The position numbers and the translations under genes were made by a program. Of a stretch of 64,000 bases of DNA, positions 10,521-22,000 are shown piece by piece. Source of the stretch: Dermatemys mawii (taxonomy: Eukaryota > Chordata > Testudines > Dermatemydidae). Below the pieces are notes generated by a model. It worked only from the letters and a program-made list of their open reading frames with translations, was not told where the DNA came from and did no database searches. The stretch is taken from contig ML677386.1 in NCBI GenBank assembly GCA_007922305.1, forward strand, positions 14,215,585-14,279,584. The letters run 5' to 3'. How positions within the stretch are numbered: position 1 is the stretch's first letter; each line of letters begins with the position of its first letter.

Positions 10521-10912
10521 CAAGCAGGGAGGAGGGAGGTTTCTCTGGAGGGAATGTACCTGGACTGTAACCCAAACCCCTGCCCTGGGGTCAGGGGAGG
10601 GGAGGCTTTCTGCCTAAGTGTGAAGGTGAACAAAGGCTGGGAGAGGGGCTGGGGGGAAGAAGGAAGGCAGCAGTTTCAGTTGAGGGGGTTAGAAGTTGGC
10701 TGGGGAAGAGGAAGGAGCCCGGATTCGGGGTCTTATCTCTCTGCCCCCCAGAAGGGCTTGACTAAGGGGTCCTGTTTGTACTGACAAGCTCTGAGTTGGA
10801 TTGTGTTCCTGTCATCCTAAATCAACCTTCTGATCTACTGGGTGGCTAAGAATCACTGTGAATTCCAGGAAGTGGGGGGTGTGGGAACTGGAGTCCCCCA
10901 CCCCCTACGACA
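10516..10912 (+). repeat. 3' LTR of the gypsy element
   Basis: 397 bp, TGTGACAAGC to CCCTACGACA. The polyadenylation signal that is AATAAA in the 5' LTR reads AATCAA here (10820-10825). Several of the roughly 12 differences from the 5' LTR are CpG transitions. Confidence 0.97.
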
Positions 10913-10917
10913 TTCTT
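10913..10917. repeat. Target-site duplication, right copy (TTCTT)
   Basis: Identical to 4969-4973 and directly next to the 3' LTR end. Confidence 0.95.
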
Positions 10918-13900
10918 TTATTGTTTTTGCCTTTTAAGTATTATTATTTATTATTAATAATGCATTTCGTATGTGCATGTCTTTAGCATCTTTTATACGT
11001 TATGTATAGTAACTGATTCTTTCTCTCTTATTGGATTTGTTTGTTCACTAATCTTGCTTCTCACTCTTTTCCAACAATATTAAGGGTGCAGTTTGAAAGG
11101 AGCAGTCACCTGGAGTTAGTAGTAACTCCACTCTTTTTGGACATTTCTCTGACAGTTTTTTTTTTTAATCTACCACAGTTTATCTTAGCTAATCATGGAG
11201 GGGATGGGGGCAGAGAAGGGTTTCTGATTAAAATCTTTGAATGATTGGGGATGGCAATACTGCCCTTCATCAATTAAAATCTGGCCTCTTTAGTCTCCTG
11301 ATTCATCAATTTCAACCCCCATCTCACTGTCAGTTTGTTTTTTGACCACCACAATTAGTCAGTTCTCATTCACCACCTCCACATTTCCTTTCAATAAATT
11401 CAATTTTAGATCATTTCCACTACCTCTCTCCCACCACCACTTAAGAATTTTACTCTAGTCTCCTTCACCTTCTCCTCCTCCCTCCTTGGCCTACAGGATT
11501 TGGGAACATTTCCTGGCAGCTGTCTACATCTTGAGCAAAGCAGTGGCAGACATTTCCCTTACTGTTTTCCATGGAGATGCTGGTGGATGCCTAACTGCCT
11601 CCTCTGGGGTCAGCAAAGCAACAATCTCACCCTCCCCAACCAGGCAGTTCCAACAGGAGGACTGTGATTTTCATCATCTTACCAGGGTAGGGTGGGCAGC
11701 ATGACAAGAAGTTCGCTTCACAGGCCTAAGGCAATGTTCTTCAACCATGGGTACATGTAGTCCTGAGGGCATGCAGAGGTCTTCCAGGGGTACATCAACT
11801 CATATAGGTATTTGCCTAATTTTACAAGCTACAGAAAAAGCACTAGAAAATTGGTACAAACTAAAATTTCATGTAATGACAATTTCATATAGACAATATT
11901 TATACTGCTGTATACACTGTAAACTGAAATGTAAGTACAATATTTATATTCCAATCAATTTATTTTATAATTATATGGTTAAAAATGAGAAGTAAACAAT
12001 GTTTTAGTATTAGTGTGCTGTGACACTTTTGTAATTTTAGGTCTGATTTTTGTAAGCACATAGTTTCTAAGTGAGGTGAAACTTGGGGGACTTTGCAAGA
12101 CAAATCAGACTTCTGAAAAGGGTACAGTTGTCTGGAAAGGTCAAGTCTCACTGGTATAAGATGTGCTACAGCACCAGGAAACCTCTCTCTTCCTTTCCAC
12201 TACATAGGAAGTGGGGACAAAAGGAACCACTGTGGAGCTAGAAGGAAATAGACCATTTCCAGCTGACTCTCGGATTAATCTGGAGCATGCCAGATTCGTT
12301 TACACAGGAGTAAGGTGGGGAGGCGGGAATACTATCAGCTACTTGTGCTGAGGCAGGAGGCTCTGAATGGTTACCCTTCCCCAGGAATTGGAGAGATGTG
12401 AAAGACAGTACATTGAAATGGGGTTCCCCATGGACTGATTTCTTTTTTCAGGCCTACGATCTCACTCTACTTCCAAATGGCCATGTCTCCATGTCACCTA
12501 AATCACCAGTCCAATTGGCCTGACACCTGGTTTGGCAGTCACAGCAGGGAAGTCAAGAACGAATAGGCTCAGTCTTAAATATCTGTTTCTGGAGATCATT
12601 CCTGACATTCAACTGTTGAAGTACTGACACGGAGCAGTGCTGGGAATTTAATTTTCCAGCACTGTTATTTTAGTAATGTTAAAATTCACAAAACACCCAC
12701 ATCCTTTAAAATCCACCACCTTTGTTACACAAAAACCCTGGGCCAAATTCACTTCTAGTATAAGTCCATTGAAGTAAATAGAGTTGTATCACATAGCCTG
12801 GGGAGGAATTTAAATCTTCAACTCCCACAGTTTAGAAGTTAGTCTGTATTGTATTTATATCAAAGGAGGCCCTTATTGTGCTCAGTGCCATACAAACACA
12901 GAAAAGAGACAATTCCTGCCCTGAGTGGTTTACTAGCTAAAGATAGTACAGGAGCAGGACCATGCACAAATGATACATTTCAATATCCTTACCAAACTTT
13001 TTGATTGGCCAGTCTGTTCCAAAGTGAGACGAAGAATCTATGTTCTTGTGACTGTGCTTCATCTGGAATAGCTACTGCATGGATTTGAAATGTCCCCTTC
13101 TTGAATGGTGTTGATTCAAAACAGACTTTGGTATCTACTTAGTTAACTTTTAATGAGATACAGGTGATGCATCATTTGATGCAATTGTTGGAAGAATGAT
13201 CAATGACAGCAGGAGAGAGACAGATATTGTGTTACATGGCTCTGAGAAGTGAAAAAGAGCACTTAGTTTCAGTAAATTGCCCAGCACAGATGCTTTAGAG
13301 CTTTCAAAGTTTGTATCTGATAAACTGGCCTGTGGCTAAGGAAAAGTAAATCTTAAAGGGTTGAGAGTTTGGGTTTCATTTTGAATAACCACTCCAAAGG
13401 CTGGATATTTATTTCAATACCATTTGAATTACTCAAACCTCTTGATTGTGTTGGGTTCATTTGAATGGAGATCCTGTACAATCAGGCTCTCATGTGAGAT
13501 TTCCAGTTTCTCCTGCTAAAGAGTCAGATGAATCAAAAGAACAAAACACACTTATGGTATTCTCATTCAAGTCCCAGCTGGAAACTAGGCTAGGGGAAGC
13601 ATCAGCTAAAAATAACAAATTATTGGTGGAAAGGAACACTATCTGAAAATTTTCAAATATCAAAAATGTTGGGTTCCTGGATGATTTTGTGCTGTGTGTG
13701 AAGGTTTGGTTCATTTATTTTATTCACCCTCATTTGCTCCTCACTACCCATGATACAGAATGACTGACCCTACATGTGTCCCCACTCTGGTGTTTCTAGG
13801 ATTGTCCCAACCTTTATCTATTTATTTTGAGAGAGCTCTAAGGTGACTTAAGGTAGATAATCCAGAAAATGAGCTCTAAAGGTATAAGACTGAAGTCCTT

Positions 13901-14276
13901 ACTGCTTGCGTTCATTAGAGCCCCAAAGAGAAATGCACTAGAGCACTTAATGTAAAATCAATGGCATGACTTGTGGTTCAAGTTAATCAGGTAGTTAAAT
14001 ATTTTACTGGACCAAAGCTAAAGAATAAGCTAAATTATAGTTTGGGTACTTAATCTTATATAAACTTCCCTTTGCAGATTAACCTGGATATGGAATTCTT
14101 CACTTCCCGCCCCAAAGTGGGATGCAGTGTTTCTTCCCAACGATAACACCTGTCATGTCCCAAATAGGGAAACTTACCTACTGCTGATGTGATAGAAAAG
14201 GAATATACATTAGCGTTTCCCCCCTCCCATTTGTTTATCCTATTTAATAGTGGGGCTATGAGGGATGGGCGGGGGA

Positions 14277-14331
14277 GACAGAGAGAGAGAGAGTGAGTAT
14301 GTGTGTGTGTGAGAGAGACAGAGAGACACAT
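14277..14331. repeat. GA/GT simple repeat
   Basis: Runs of GAGAGA, then TGTGTGTG, then GAGAGACAGAGA. Low-complexity sequence only. It gives rise to spurious open frames on the opposite strand. Confidence 0.9.
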
Positions 14332-15174
14332 ACCACCTGCCCCTTTCTCAAAAAAGCCCTTACATAGCGCAGAGGCTTTGTGGCGGAGATGGGATTAGAC
14401 CTCAGATTTCCTGAGCCACAGCTCTGTGCCTTAATAAAAAGACCATTATCTCTTTTCAGGGGAGTTGGCTTATATGTAGTATTATGCCCTAAAAGTATCA
14501 ATGTTTGGTTGTTTTCCTCCTTCTTTTCCCTTTCAGGTACTAGTGTTAGCTACTTTTCTTATGGATTCTGTACCAGTTAAAAGTGCTATTTCTTTAGGCC
14601 AAAGAGATATCGTCCATTTTCCTACTCAACATGGCTTCAAAATGTGACAAACCTGCTGTGTCTGCCATTTTCGGACTTGATTTTGCCAATCTTGATCGAT
14701 GAATCCTTACTTATATGAATAATCCCAAAGAGAGAACTATTTGCATAATGATTGAGCAGAAGGGAGCCCTTGAATTGGAATTCAAAGACCTGACATTTGC
14801 AGTGAAGGGACTACTCTTTGAAAACAGTATCTTGAATCACAGCATCATCTTTGTAGTTAAAAACAATATACTATCAAAAATGATTGTGGGAAAGTAACAT
14901 TTTCTTGCACAATAGCTCTTCTCTCTGTGTGCACTCAGTCAGCTTTGCTCACTTCAGTGAGTGACTTATGTTTTACTGCTTTTTATTAACAGAGCTAAAA
15001 CAATGAACTGAACTCTGTTTCTTCTTGCCCTTCAGCAGAAATATTTGCTAAATTTCAATCTAGGTACACAGGTGTCTCTGGTGACATTATTTGCAGACAA
15101 AAGGGGTCTAGTTTAGCCTGCAAAAGTTTCATTTATTTACTGGTGATGATGAATAAGATGAATATGATCCAAGG

Positions 15175-15320
15175 CACAAGCTAACTTGGCTTGACTGATA
15201 GTTAGAAAAAACATTTCTTTACTTGTAAAGTAGGTAAGTTTGATCTGGAGTGAATTAATCAGCAAACATGGAACTCCAGGATGCCATTTGAAGGTGCACT
15301 CAGAACTCCACTTTGAATAA
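15175..15320 (+). repeat. Diverged interspersed repeat, copy 1 of 2
   Basis: It shares ordered blocks with 32390-32560: 'gttagaaaaaacat', 'ttacttgtaaa', 'gatctgga' and 'aactccaggatgccattt'. Both copies are on the plus strand. I do not recognise the family. Confidence 0.6.
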
Positions 15321-15609
15321 CTTTTCAAAATGGCTTTCTGTTTTTTGGCTCAGCATTGAAATCCCAAATTTACCAAAAGGAAAGAGATTCTGCATCTTTT
15401 AATGAAAGATAAAACAACAATATAAACATACACAAATTTACAGAGAAAGGATCAACTTTAATACATTTGGGTTAAAAGGTGTTCTTTTTTAAATATGGTA
15501 TAAAAATAAATGCAAGAAACATTAACAGAGAATATACAGACAACAGACAAAGACACGGGCTTTCTTTCTCAGTGTGAATACATCAGTGAAATGGAACCTG
15601 CTGTGCTAA

Positions 15610-16001
15610 TTTATTGTGCAATAAATGTGATGCCATATGTATATTTATTAGTATATGCATTTTTTTTACATTTCTTCCAGTTTGTGAACTGACAGTATTT
15701 TTTAATAAACTGTGTCTAGCAGAAGCTTTTATTTTCACTGTACTTGAGCTTGCAGAAAATAAAATGACACAGATCCAGCTTGATATGAAGGAGGAAGTGA
15801 GCAGACAATTTTCAAAATGGAGGCATCGAAAGGTTAGAGAGTCCCTCGGAGTCTGTAATGCCTTAGTATACACAAAAGAAAACAAGTCAGGTCCTTGCTC
15901 ATGCAACATCTTGTTCTACTGTCCTCTGATTCAGGCAATTAGTGAGCTACAAAGTATGTATAATGATTTGAGTCTGCTTCCATGCTACAAGGATGATCCT
16001 T
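15610..16001 (-). other. RGS7: Probable proximal RGS7 3' UTR
   Basis: This directly follows the RGS7 stop codon on the minus strand. Candidate AATAAA polyadenylation signals (minus strand) are at 15728-15733, 15644-15649 and 15610-15615. Which one is used, or whether the UTR extends further, is not decidable here. Confidence 0.45.
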
Positions 16002-16052
16002 TTAGTAGGACTGCACTAGACTGGTTAACCTCTTTGATGTGAGCGATTTCCC
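16002..16052 (-). CDS. RGS7: RGS7 last coding exon
   Basis: 51 bp encoding [16 protein letters not shown] and TAA (stop at 16002-16004). The acceptor reads TTTTCCTCAG at 16053-16062, behind a T-rich tract made of CAAAAAA-type repeats on the plus strand. It starts at a codon boundary, so it can join either the 54-bp cassette exon or the exon before it in frame. Confidence 0.95.
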   Translation of the reverse strand, partial: GKSLTSKRLTSLVQSY

Positions 16053-19000
16053 CTGAGGAAAAGATAAAAAAACAAAAAACAAAAAACAGAAAACAGAGGC
16101 ATGATCACTGAAAACCTATTCATTAGCAAATACCTAGCAATTTGACAGTGATGTGGCAACATTATGGGGGCACCGATGGGAGCTAATGTCAAAACTTAAA
16201 TTTGGAAAACTTTTGCTTTATACTTTGAACACCTGCAGAAACCTGAATCCAAAACTGCCAACACAGAGATTGTTTTGCATAATTATCCAGAAAATTCTAA
16301 ACTATGCAGTAACATCCAAATGATCTATTTGTGCTTAGCAGCAAGCCTATGGCTTAAAATAGCTTCAAGAAGGCTTCCACCATACAGAGTGCCTCAGAAT
16401 GCATTGAGATGAATGTTCTGAACTGCAGTGATTCCAGTCCAAGAAGTTACATAATCCACACTGAAGGGTGGCTAAGTACAGAAGGCAGATTATACATTGG
16501 ATACAAGTAGGAAAATGTCCTTCCTGTGAGCTAAGCTAAAGTTGTTGTGGGGTTCTTTTTGTGGGGGGTGGGAAAGAGAGGAACATTCCTACAGTTCACA
16601 AGCATTGTACAGCTACATAACAGGTGCCATTTCCACTGCTTTGAGGGCCCATGGATTCCATTTCATTACTTTGTTAAGAATTCCTGCTGATATAAAGGTA
16701 TATTTTGATATCTTAACTAACCCTGGTAATAAGGTGGAATGAATGCCCCGCAGCGATTGGATCTAGAGTGCAGGAGAGGAAAATCTACCATGCAGCATAA
16801 CTAGTGACAGTCTGCTGCTACTCACGGAAAGAGCGAGCGGATTTCAGAGAGAATATGGGAAAAATCAAAACTTCAGACAAATTCTATATTTTTAACAGTA
16901 ATTACATGGCAAAAAGGTGACTTTTCATCATGTCAGTGAAAAGCTATTTCTGTTATGTTTGCTGTATTATTACTCAGCTGATTTACACAAATAGATCTGA
17001 TGTTGACATCTATATTCACCATAAATTCAATTTTCCATTCACAGGGATTCATAACTCAACTGTAAACGCCTGCCGAAATATGATGCATCAGTGTATCAAC
17101 TGGAGTGTGTTTTCACAAAAATGAAATAAAATAACTCTTTCATTTACAAATAGAAAGAACAGAACTTTCAGTAGATCTGGATGAATTTCCCCCCCCCACT
17201 ACAACCTATTTGTTTTTAACAGAACACGTGATCAGCCATGATGAATTAGATCACTAGGCCGTCAATATGCTGCTTCTGACAGTAAGAATAATTGGTACTT
17301 AGGAAGAAGGCAAGTCTGCTCCCAACTACTCTCTTCTATCTCTACCTCCAGCCTCCTCATTCGCTCACCCATATCCCATTTTACAGTGCTTAAATTGCAC
17401 AGGAAGCAACCATTTTATGCAACACTTGCAATGAATGTATCCACTTGCACTGTTTCAGATTGGAGATTACATAAATTGTTCAGCAACTAAACTAATCTAG
17501 GAAATGTTTGACTTGTTTCTGCCAATATTTTTAAAAAAAACATTATATCTGAGTTACAAATTTATTTTGCACTCAGACATTCAACGTGTTCATATTTTGA
17601 ATATTTTTGTGGGTCCTGCAATTCATTTAAGATTGGGTCCTGAGTATTTAAGCTTTAAGCCAATGGTTAAATTCTTTTTGGAATTGGGGCTGAAAGTTAA
17701 GCGGCCTCAAAGAAGTAACACATCTGTCATTGCCCAATAGTGAAATTAGTTTGTAATGAAATTTTAAGTCTCATGCCTATTTATGTATAATTTTAATTCT
17801 CTTGGGTGAGTGATTATTCTGACTTAAGTTGGGTTGAGTCTGTGTCTTTGTCTGTGTTAAGCCTTGAGAAAAAAGTAGTTTTTCCCAAACTGCAATTTAT
17901 AACCCATAACATTACACTGTTTTCACTTCTTTTCTTTTTAAGGAGGCAAGGAATATCACATCAGTTGTATGATAATTACATGAATAATTGAAGGAGAGAT
18001 TTTTCAAGGAGTCTAAGGGAGTTCTGCACCCAACTCCCACTGAATTTCAATAGCATTTGGGTAGCTATCTCCTTTAAGCTGATTTGAAAATCCCAGCGAA
18101 ACACATAAGCACGTGCTTAACTTTGATTTTTTTATGAAATTATTCACATGTATAACGTTAAGCATGTATTTAAGTATATGGATTGGTACATCTGGGCTTT
18201 GCAACTTTCTGAATACATATTCTTACTCATCTTTTAGCTGCAATACCATACTAGCACCAGGTTCTTGAAAGTTTCGAAGTTCGTGAAACATTCAATGAAC
18301 TAAGGCCAAGTTCTGATCCCTTTCCTCTCCAGTGGTTTGGGGAGGTATTTATGATATCTTGTACAAACGAGGCAATTTTGATTCAAAACCAGGCAAACAG
18401 TTGCAGTTTTGATTAAGTTACTTAGAATTTTGAGACATGCACAATTCATTACATGCACTATTTTAAATTTGCTCCATGGATGCAGTAGGTAGTTATGACC
18501 AGTTTTTAATATTTACATATTAGCTTTAAATTAAAACAGGACTGTTGAACATCCTACAGATTCACACAACAACAAAGGTAACAGATGGAAAAGACCCTCT
18601 ATAGTATTAATTCCCTCCATCTTGCTCCCCTAGTATGTTTTCCAGTCTTTTGGCCACTCTTGCTTTCAAATTTCCAAGCAATGGGGCTGCACTACTTCCC
18701 CAGGAAGACTATTCTACTTCTTAAAAATATGAAATGTGGCAGTGTTAGCTGAACAATGTGCATGAAATGTCACATGCCCCATTCTAGAAACTCGTAAGAG
18801 ATCTATTTTACACATAAAATGTGGGTCTAGTCACCAAAGAGGCTATTTAAACAAGGCAGTTTCTTATTCAACAGATCTGCTTCCTTTGTGCATTTGGAAT
18901 CATATCTATGCACTTTAGTGTGAAAACAAGATTTCACTACATTCTATTTATATCACTATATGGAGCCAAAGCAGCTAAGAGAGAGCTGGACTGCATTCTG

Positions 19001-22000
19001 GCTTGGACATCAAACAAAACGAATAAGTTCCAGTTTTCAGAATCTTTACCTCAAGGTCTAGCAAGCTGTACACTTCAAATCCATTCTAAAGTGTATTTCT
19101 ACTCTGAAAGCTGACTATTTAAAAATAGAATGGCAGGATTTTATATTTATTGCCCCTCAAAAATTTCCAGGTGTGCTCAATTTACAAAAAAGTTGTTTTT
19201 ATCTAGATGGCACTTCTCCTAAATCATCCAGTGAACAGACAGTCAAATTGGGCTCTTTTTTCTTGTGCATGATCACTGCAATAAAGGTTCTGCAGGACAA
19301 ATTATGATCTGACACCTGTGCTTCTTCATTAAAAGTGTGTGAGTACCACAGATGTAAACAATTCTGTAGGTGAAGCACAAAAGAAAATAGAGTGCAGCTC
19401 GTTACCTCACTCTTTCAGATATATTTACTCCTGGGGTGCTAACAGAAGTAAAAATAATAGAAAATTGTCACAAAAATCAGCGGATATACTTCTGAATACT
19501 TACAGGCAACACAGCTGCTGAGTAACAAGGTGATACTGATACATAGTTACTGTTCAGAGTAGTACTCTGAGGCCCATATCTGAACTGTTCCAAAAGTAAA
19601 AGGATGTTCTAATCCAGCAATTTTGTCTGTGAGGGTATAACTCAGAGAAGAATATTGTCCTGAAGTTGGAATCTAGATAACAATTCTGTTATAATTGACA
19701 TGCTAATTTGGAATCCAGATCAAATGTTGTGTTGGCTTTCGAAGGCTAACAGAATAGAGAGTAGAAGTATTGGCAGAGTGAGCAGGTATGATTCTGAACA
19801 CACACAGACAGCAGATGTATTGATTAAGGTGCTAATATTTTATGTAGTTACTTCTCCAGAGTACAAATGTACTTTAAAGTATATAGAGAAAATTACACAG
19901 CCTGCTAAACCAACTGAGCAATTTTAGGAATTATTTAGGACCAGAAAGAAACATATAAAATTGTATCCAGTTAATATTAGAACTGAAGACACATTGATTT
20001 ATTTACATAGCACCACACTAATGTTTCAAATAACTCACAAACATGCCAGTAATAATGTTAATAAAATACATTACTTGTTTGTACAAGCCAACTTAAATAT
20101 GTTATTAAAACTATGTTATTAAATATAGTTATTAAAACTCCATATGAGCTGGGACTGAAACATACGGAAGAGGAATGGCAGAGGGAAAGAAGAAGATACA
20201 TGCTTAATCTTTAAAAAGGTTAATTCTAATAATTTCTGCTCCTGTTGAGCAAGCCCAACAGCCCCATTTTATGTTTTTTTTCATTATTAGAGCAGCTGCT
20301 ACTCAGTTGCATAATATCTCTAGAGCTACTAGTAATAAACCCCCCAAGCATCTAACTGTGTAACAGATGCACAGTATGCACACTGGTGTGAACATAATGA
20401 GATCAAGAAATTTTACCAAACCCTTTGCTCTCTCAGTTATTCATCTGCTCATGTGTTGCACACCTGTGGCATGCTGGCAATATGGCTGGTTTCAGCATGA
20501 GAAATTCCCAAGTGAAATCCCAGCTTTCTATAAATAAAGGCTTTATTTGTTAGGAGTGGGACATCTGAAGAGATCAAGGAGTGCAGACAGGAAGCCTAAG
20601 AAATACTTTGTAGGCTTTAGCCAGCCATTATTCCCCTTGAGGTGATTTTCTGGGCCAAAAATCCTTCCCCATCTTCCACAGATGACTGTGCCTGCAGTCA
20701 CACAGATATGCTTCTGCTTCAGGAAATAGGATGAAGCAAGATTTATAGAACTTGTACAAGCATTCTCACCACAACAGTGGTACTAAGGGGGCCCAAAAGG
20801 CTTTGTAAAGGGTGTGGGATTCATGGCAGGGTCAAGATTCTTCTTCTTTTCAATCTGTTGTAAAGATTTGTACTCCTATGGCCACTCATGCCACCTCCGA
20901 TGGAGGTGACTGATTGACAGAGTGAATAGGGGAGGAACAAATGGCTCTTAGAGTGAGTGGCTTTCCTAGTTTTGCTATCTCCCCACCCATTTTTCCACTG
21001 TCTCTTCCGCTCTGTGTTTCTCCTTTTATTCCTTAACAGGTAACTCTTTCCTTCAATGAAACTTCAGGCCTTCCCTAGACTGGGACTTGGAAGAAAGGCT
21101 GACATGCTTAACAGTTGAAGAGTGGGGTAGAAAATAAATAAGGGTTAGAGGGTAAAAATTTTTACAAAGCTGCCTAAGGTGACTTAGAAACCTAAGATAT
21201 CATGATCAAAGGCTCCTAAGTCACGTGCATACTTTTGAAAAGTTTTACCCAGGGTCTGTGTGTTAGTTTAAAATGGGACTGATTTGTGAATTGATTTTAT
21301 TTTCTTCTGAGACTGCAGCAGTGACCAACGGGGTGAGAAAGAGGAGTGATCAAATGTTATTGGAGCCTTGCACAACAGAGAGAGCTGGAGGCAGTGACTA
21401 CAGAAGTGGAAGCACTTTTGAGGTGCTAGGTTCTAGTCATTTGTATCTCAAACCTAACCTGACAAATATGGTTGTTACTCTGTTTGGGCAAAATCCTGGA
21501 GTCTTACTCAGACAAAACTTCACTAGAAATGGAGTAAGATATTGCTCTTTGTTTATTTTGGTTAATTGTTGGCAGAGCTGGGCAGGACATACAATGAATG
21601 ATTTTGAAAATAAAATATTTCCTGTCCCAAATCAGGAAAAAAGTTGAAATCTTGAAAATCTTGAACCATTTCAAAAAATGGTTCGAGTCAATCAAAATGT
21701 TTCATTTCAATAACTGTGAAATGTTTTGTTTAGATTTTGACCATATTTTATTTTTAAATATTTTCATTTACGTACATATATATTTACAATATTTAGCTTA
21801 AATTTTTAATCAAAAAGTAATTTTGAAGCAGAAAACCAGAATTTGTTGTTTAGAAAATGTCTGAATGGGTTTTTTTTTGATGATTTGGGGGCATGGGGGA
21901 TGTGAAGAAATTCATAGAAACCAACACTTTCCCCTAAAAAGTTTCAGTTTTGCCAAATTGGCTAAGTTGGTTTTCTAATGAAAAATGTTTCATTGAAAAA

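Larger units (their letters stand above)
4974..10912 (+). mobile_element. Ty3/gypsy LTR retrotransposon, Gmr1-like (IN before RT)
   Basis: This is a 5,939-bp element with 397-bp LTRs, a tRNA-Leu-type primer site and a purine tract next to the 3' LTR. The internal order is gag (SCAN-like capsid, zinc knuckle), protease, integrase, reverse transcriptase, RNase H. In most Ty3/gypsy elements the integrase comes last. Integrase before RT is the mark of the Gmr1 group. The coding frames carry several stops and frame changes, so this copy cannot make its own proteins. The LTRs differ at about 12 aligned positions plus two 2-bp indels, roughly 3 percent, which indicates a moderately old insertion. 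It lies about 5 kb beyond the RGS7 stop codon, in the opposite orientation to the gene. Confidence 0.95.
10918..15609. other. Intergenic or distal 3' UTR DNA, no gene recognised
   Basis: This is AT-rich sequence downstream of RGS7. Open frames are short and resemble nothing known. It contains a GA/GT simple repeat at 14277-14331, a small palindromic repeat half near 12735-12795, and a diverged repeat at 15175-15320 that has a second copy at 32390-32560. How much of the right part belongs to the RGS7 3' UTR cannot be read from sequence alone. Confidence 0.6.

Noticed and set aside
15614..16042. 142-residue plus-strand frame
   Set aside because: It is antisense to the last RGS7 exon and 3' UTR, where the minus strand gives an exact RGS7 C-terminus with a good acceptor.
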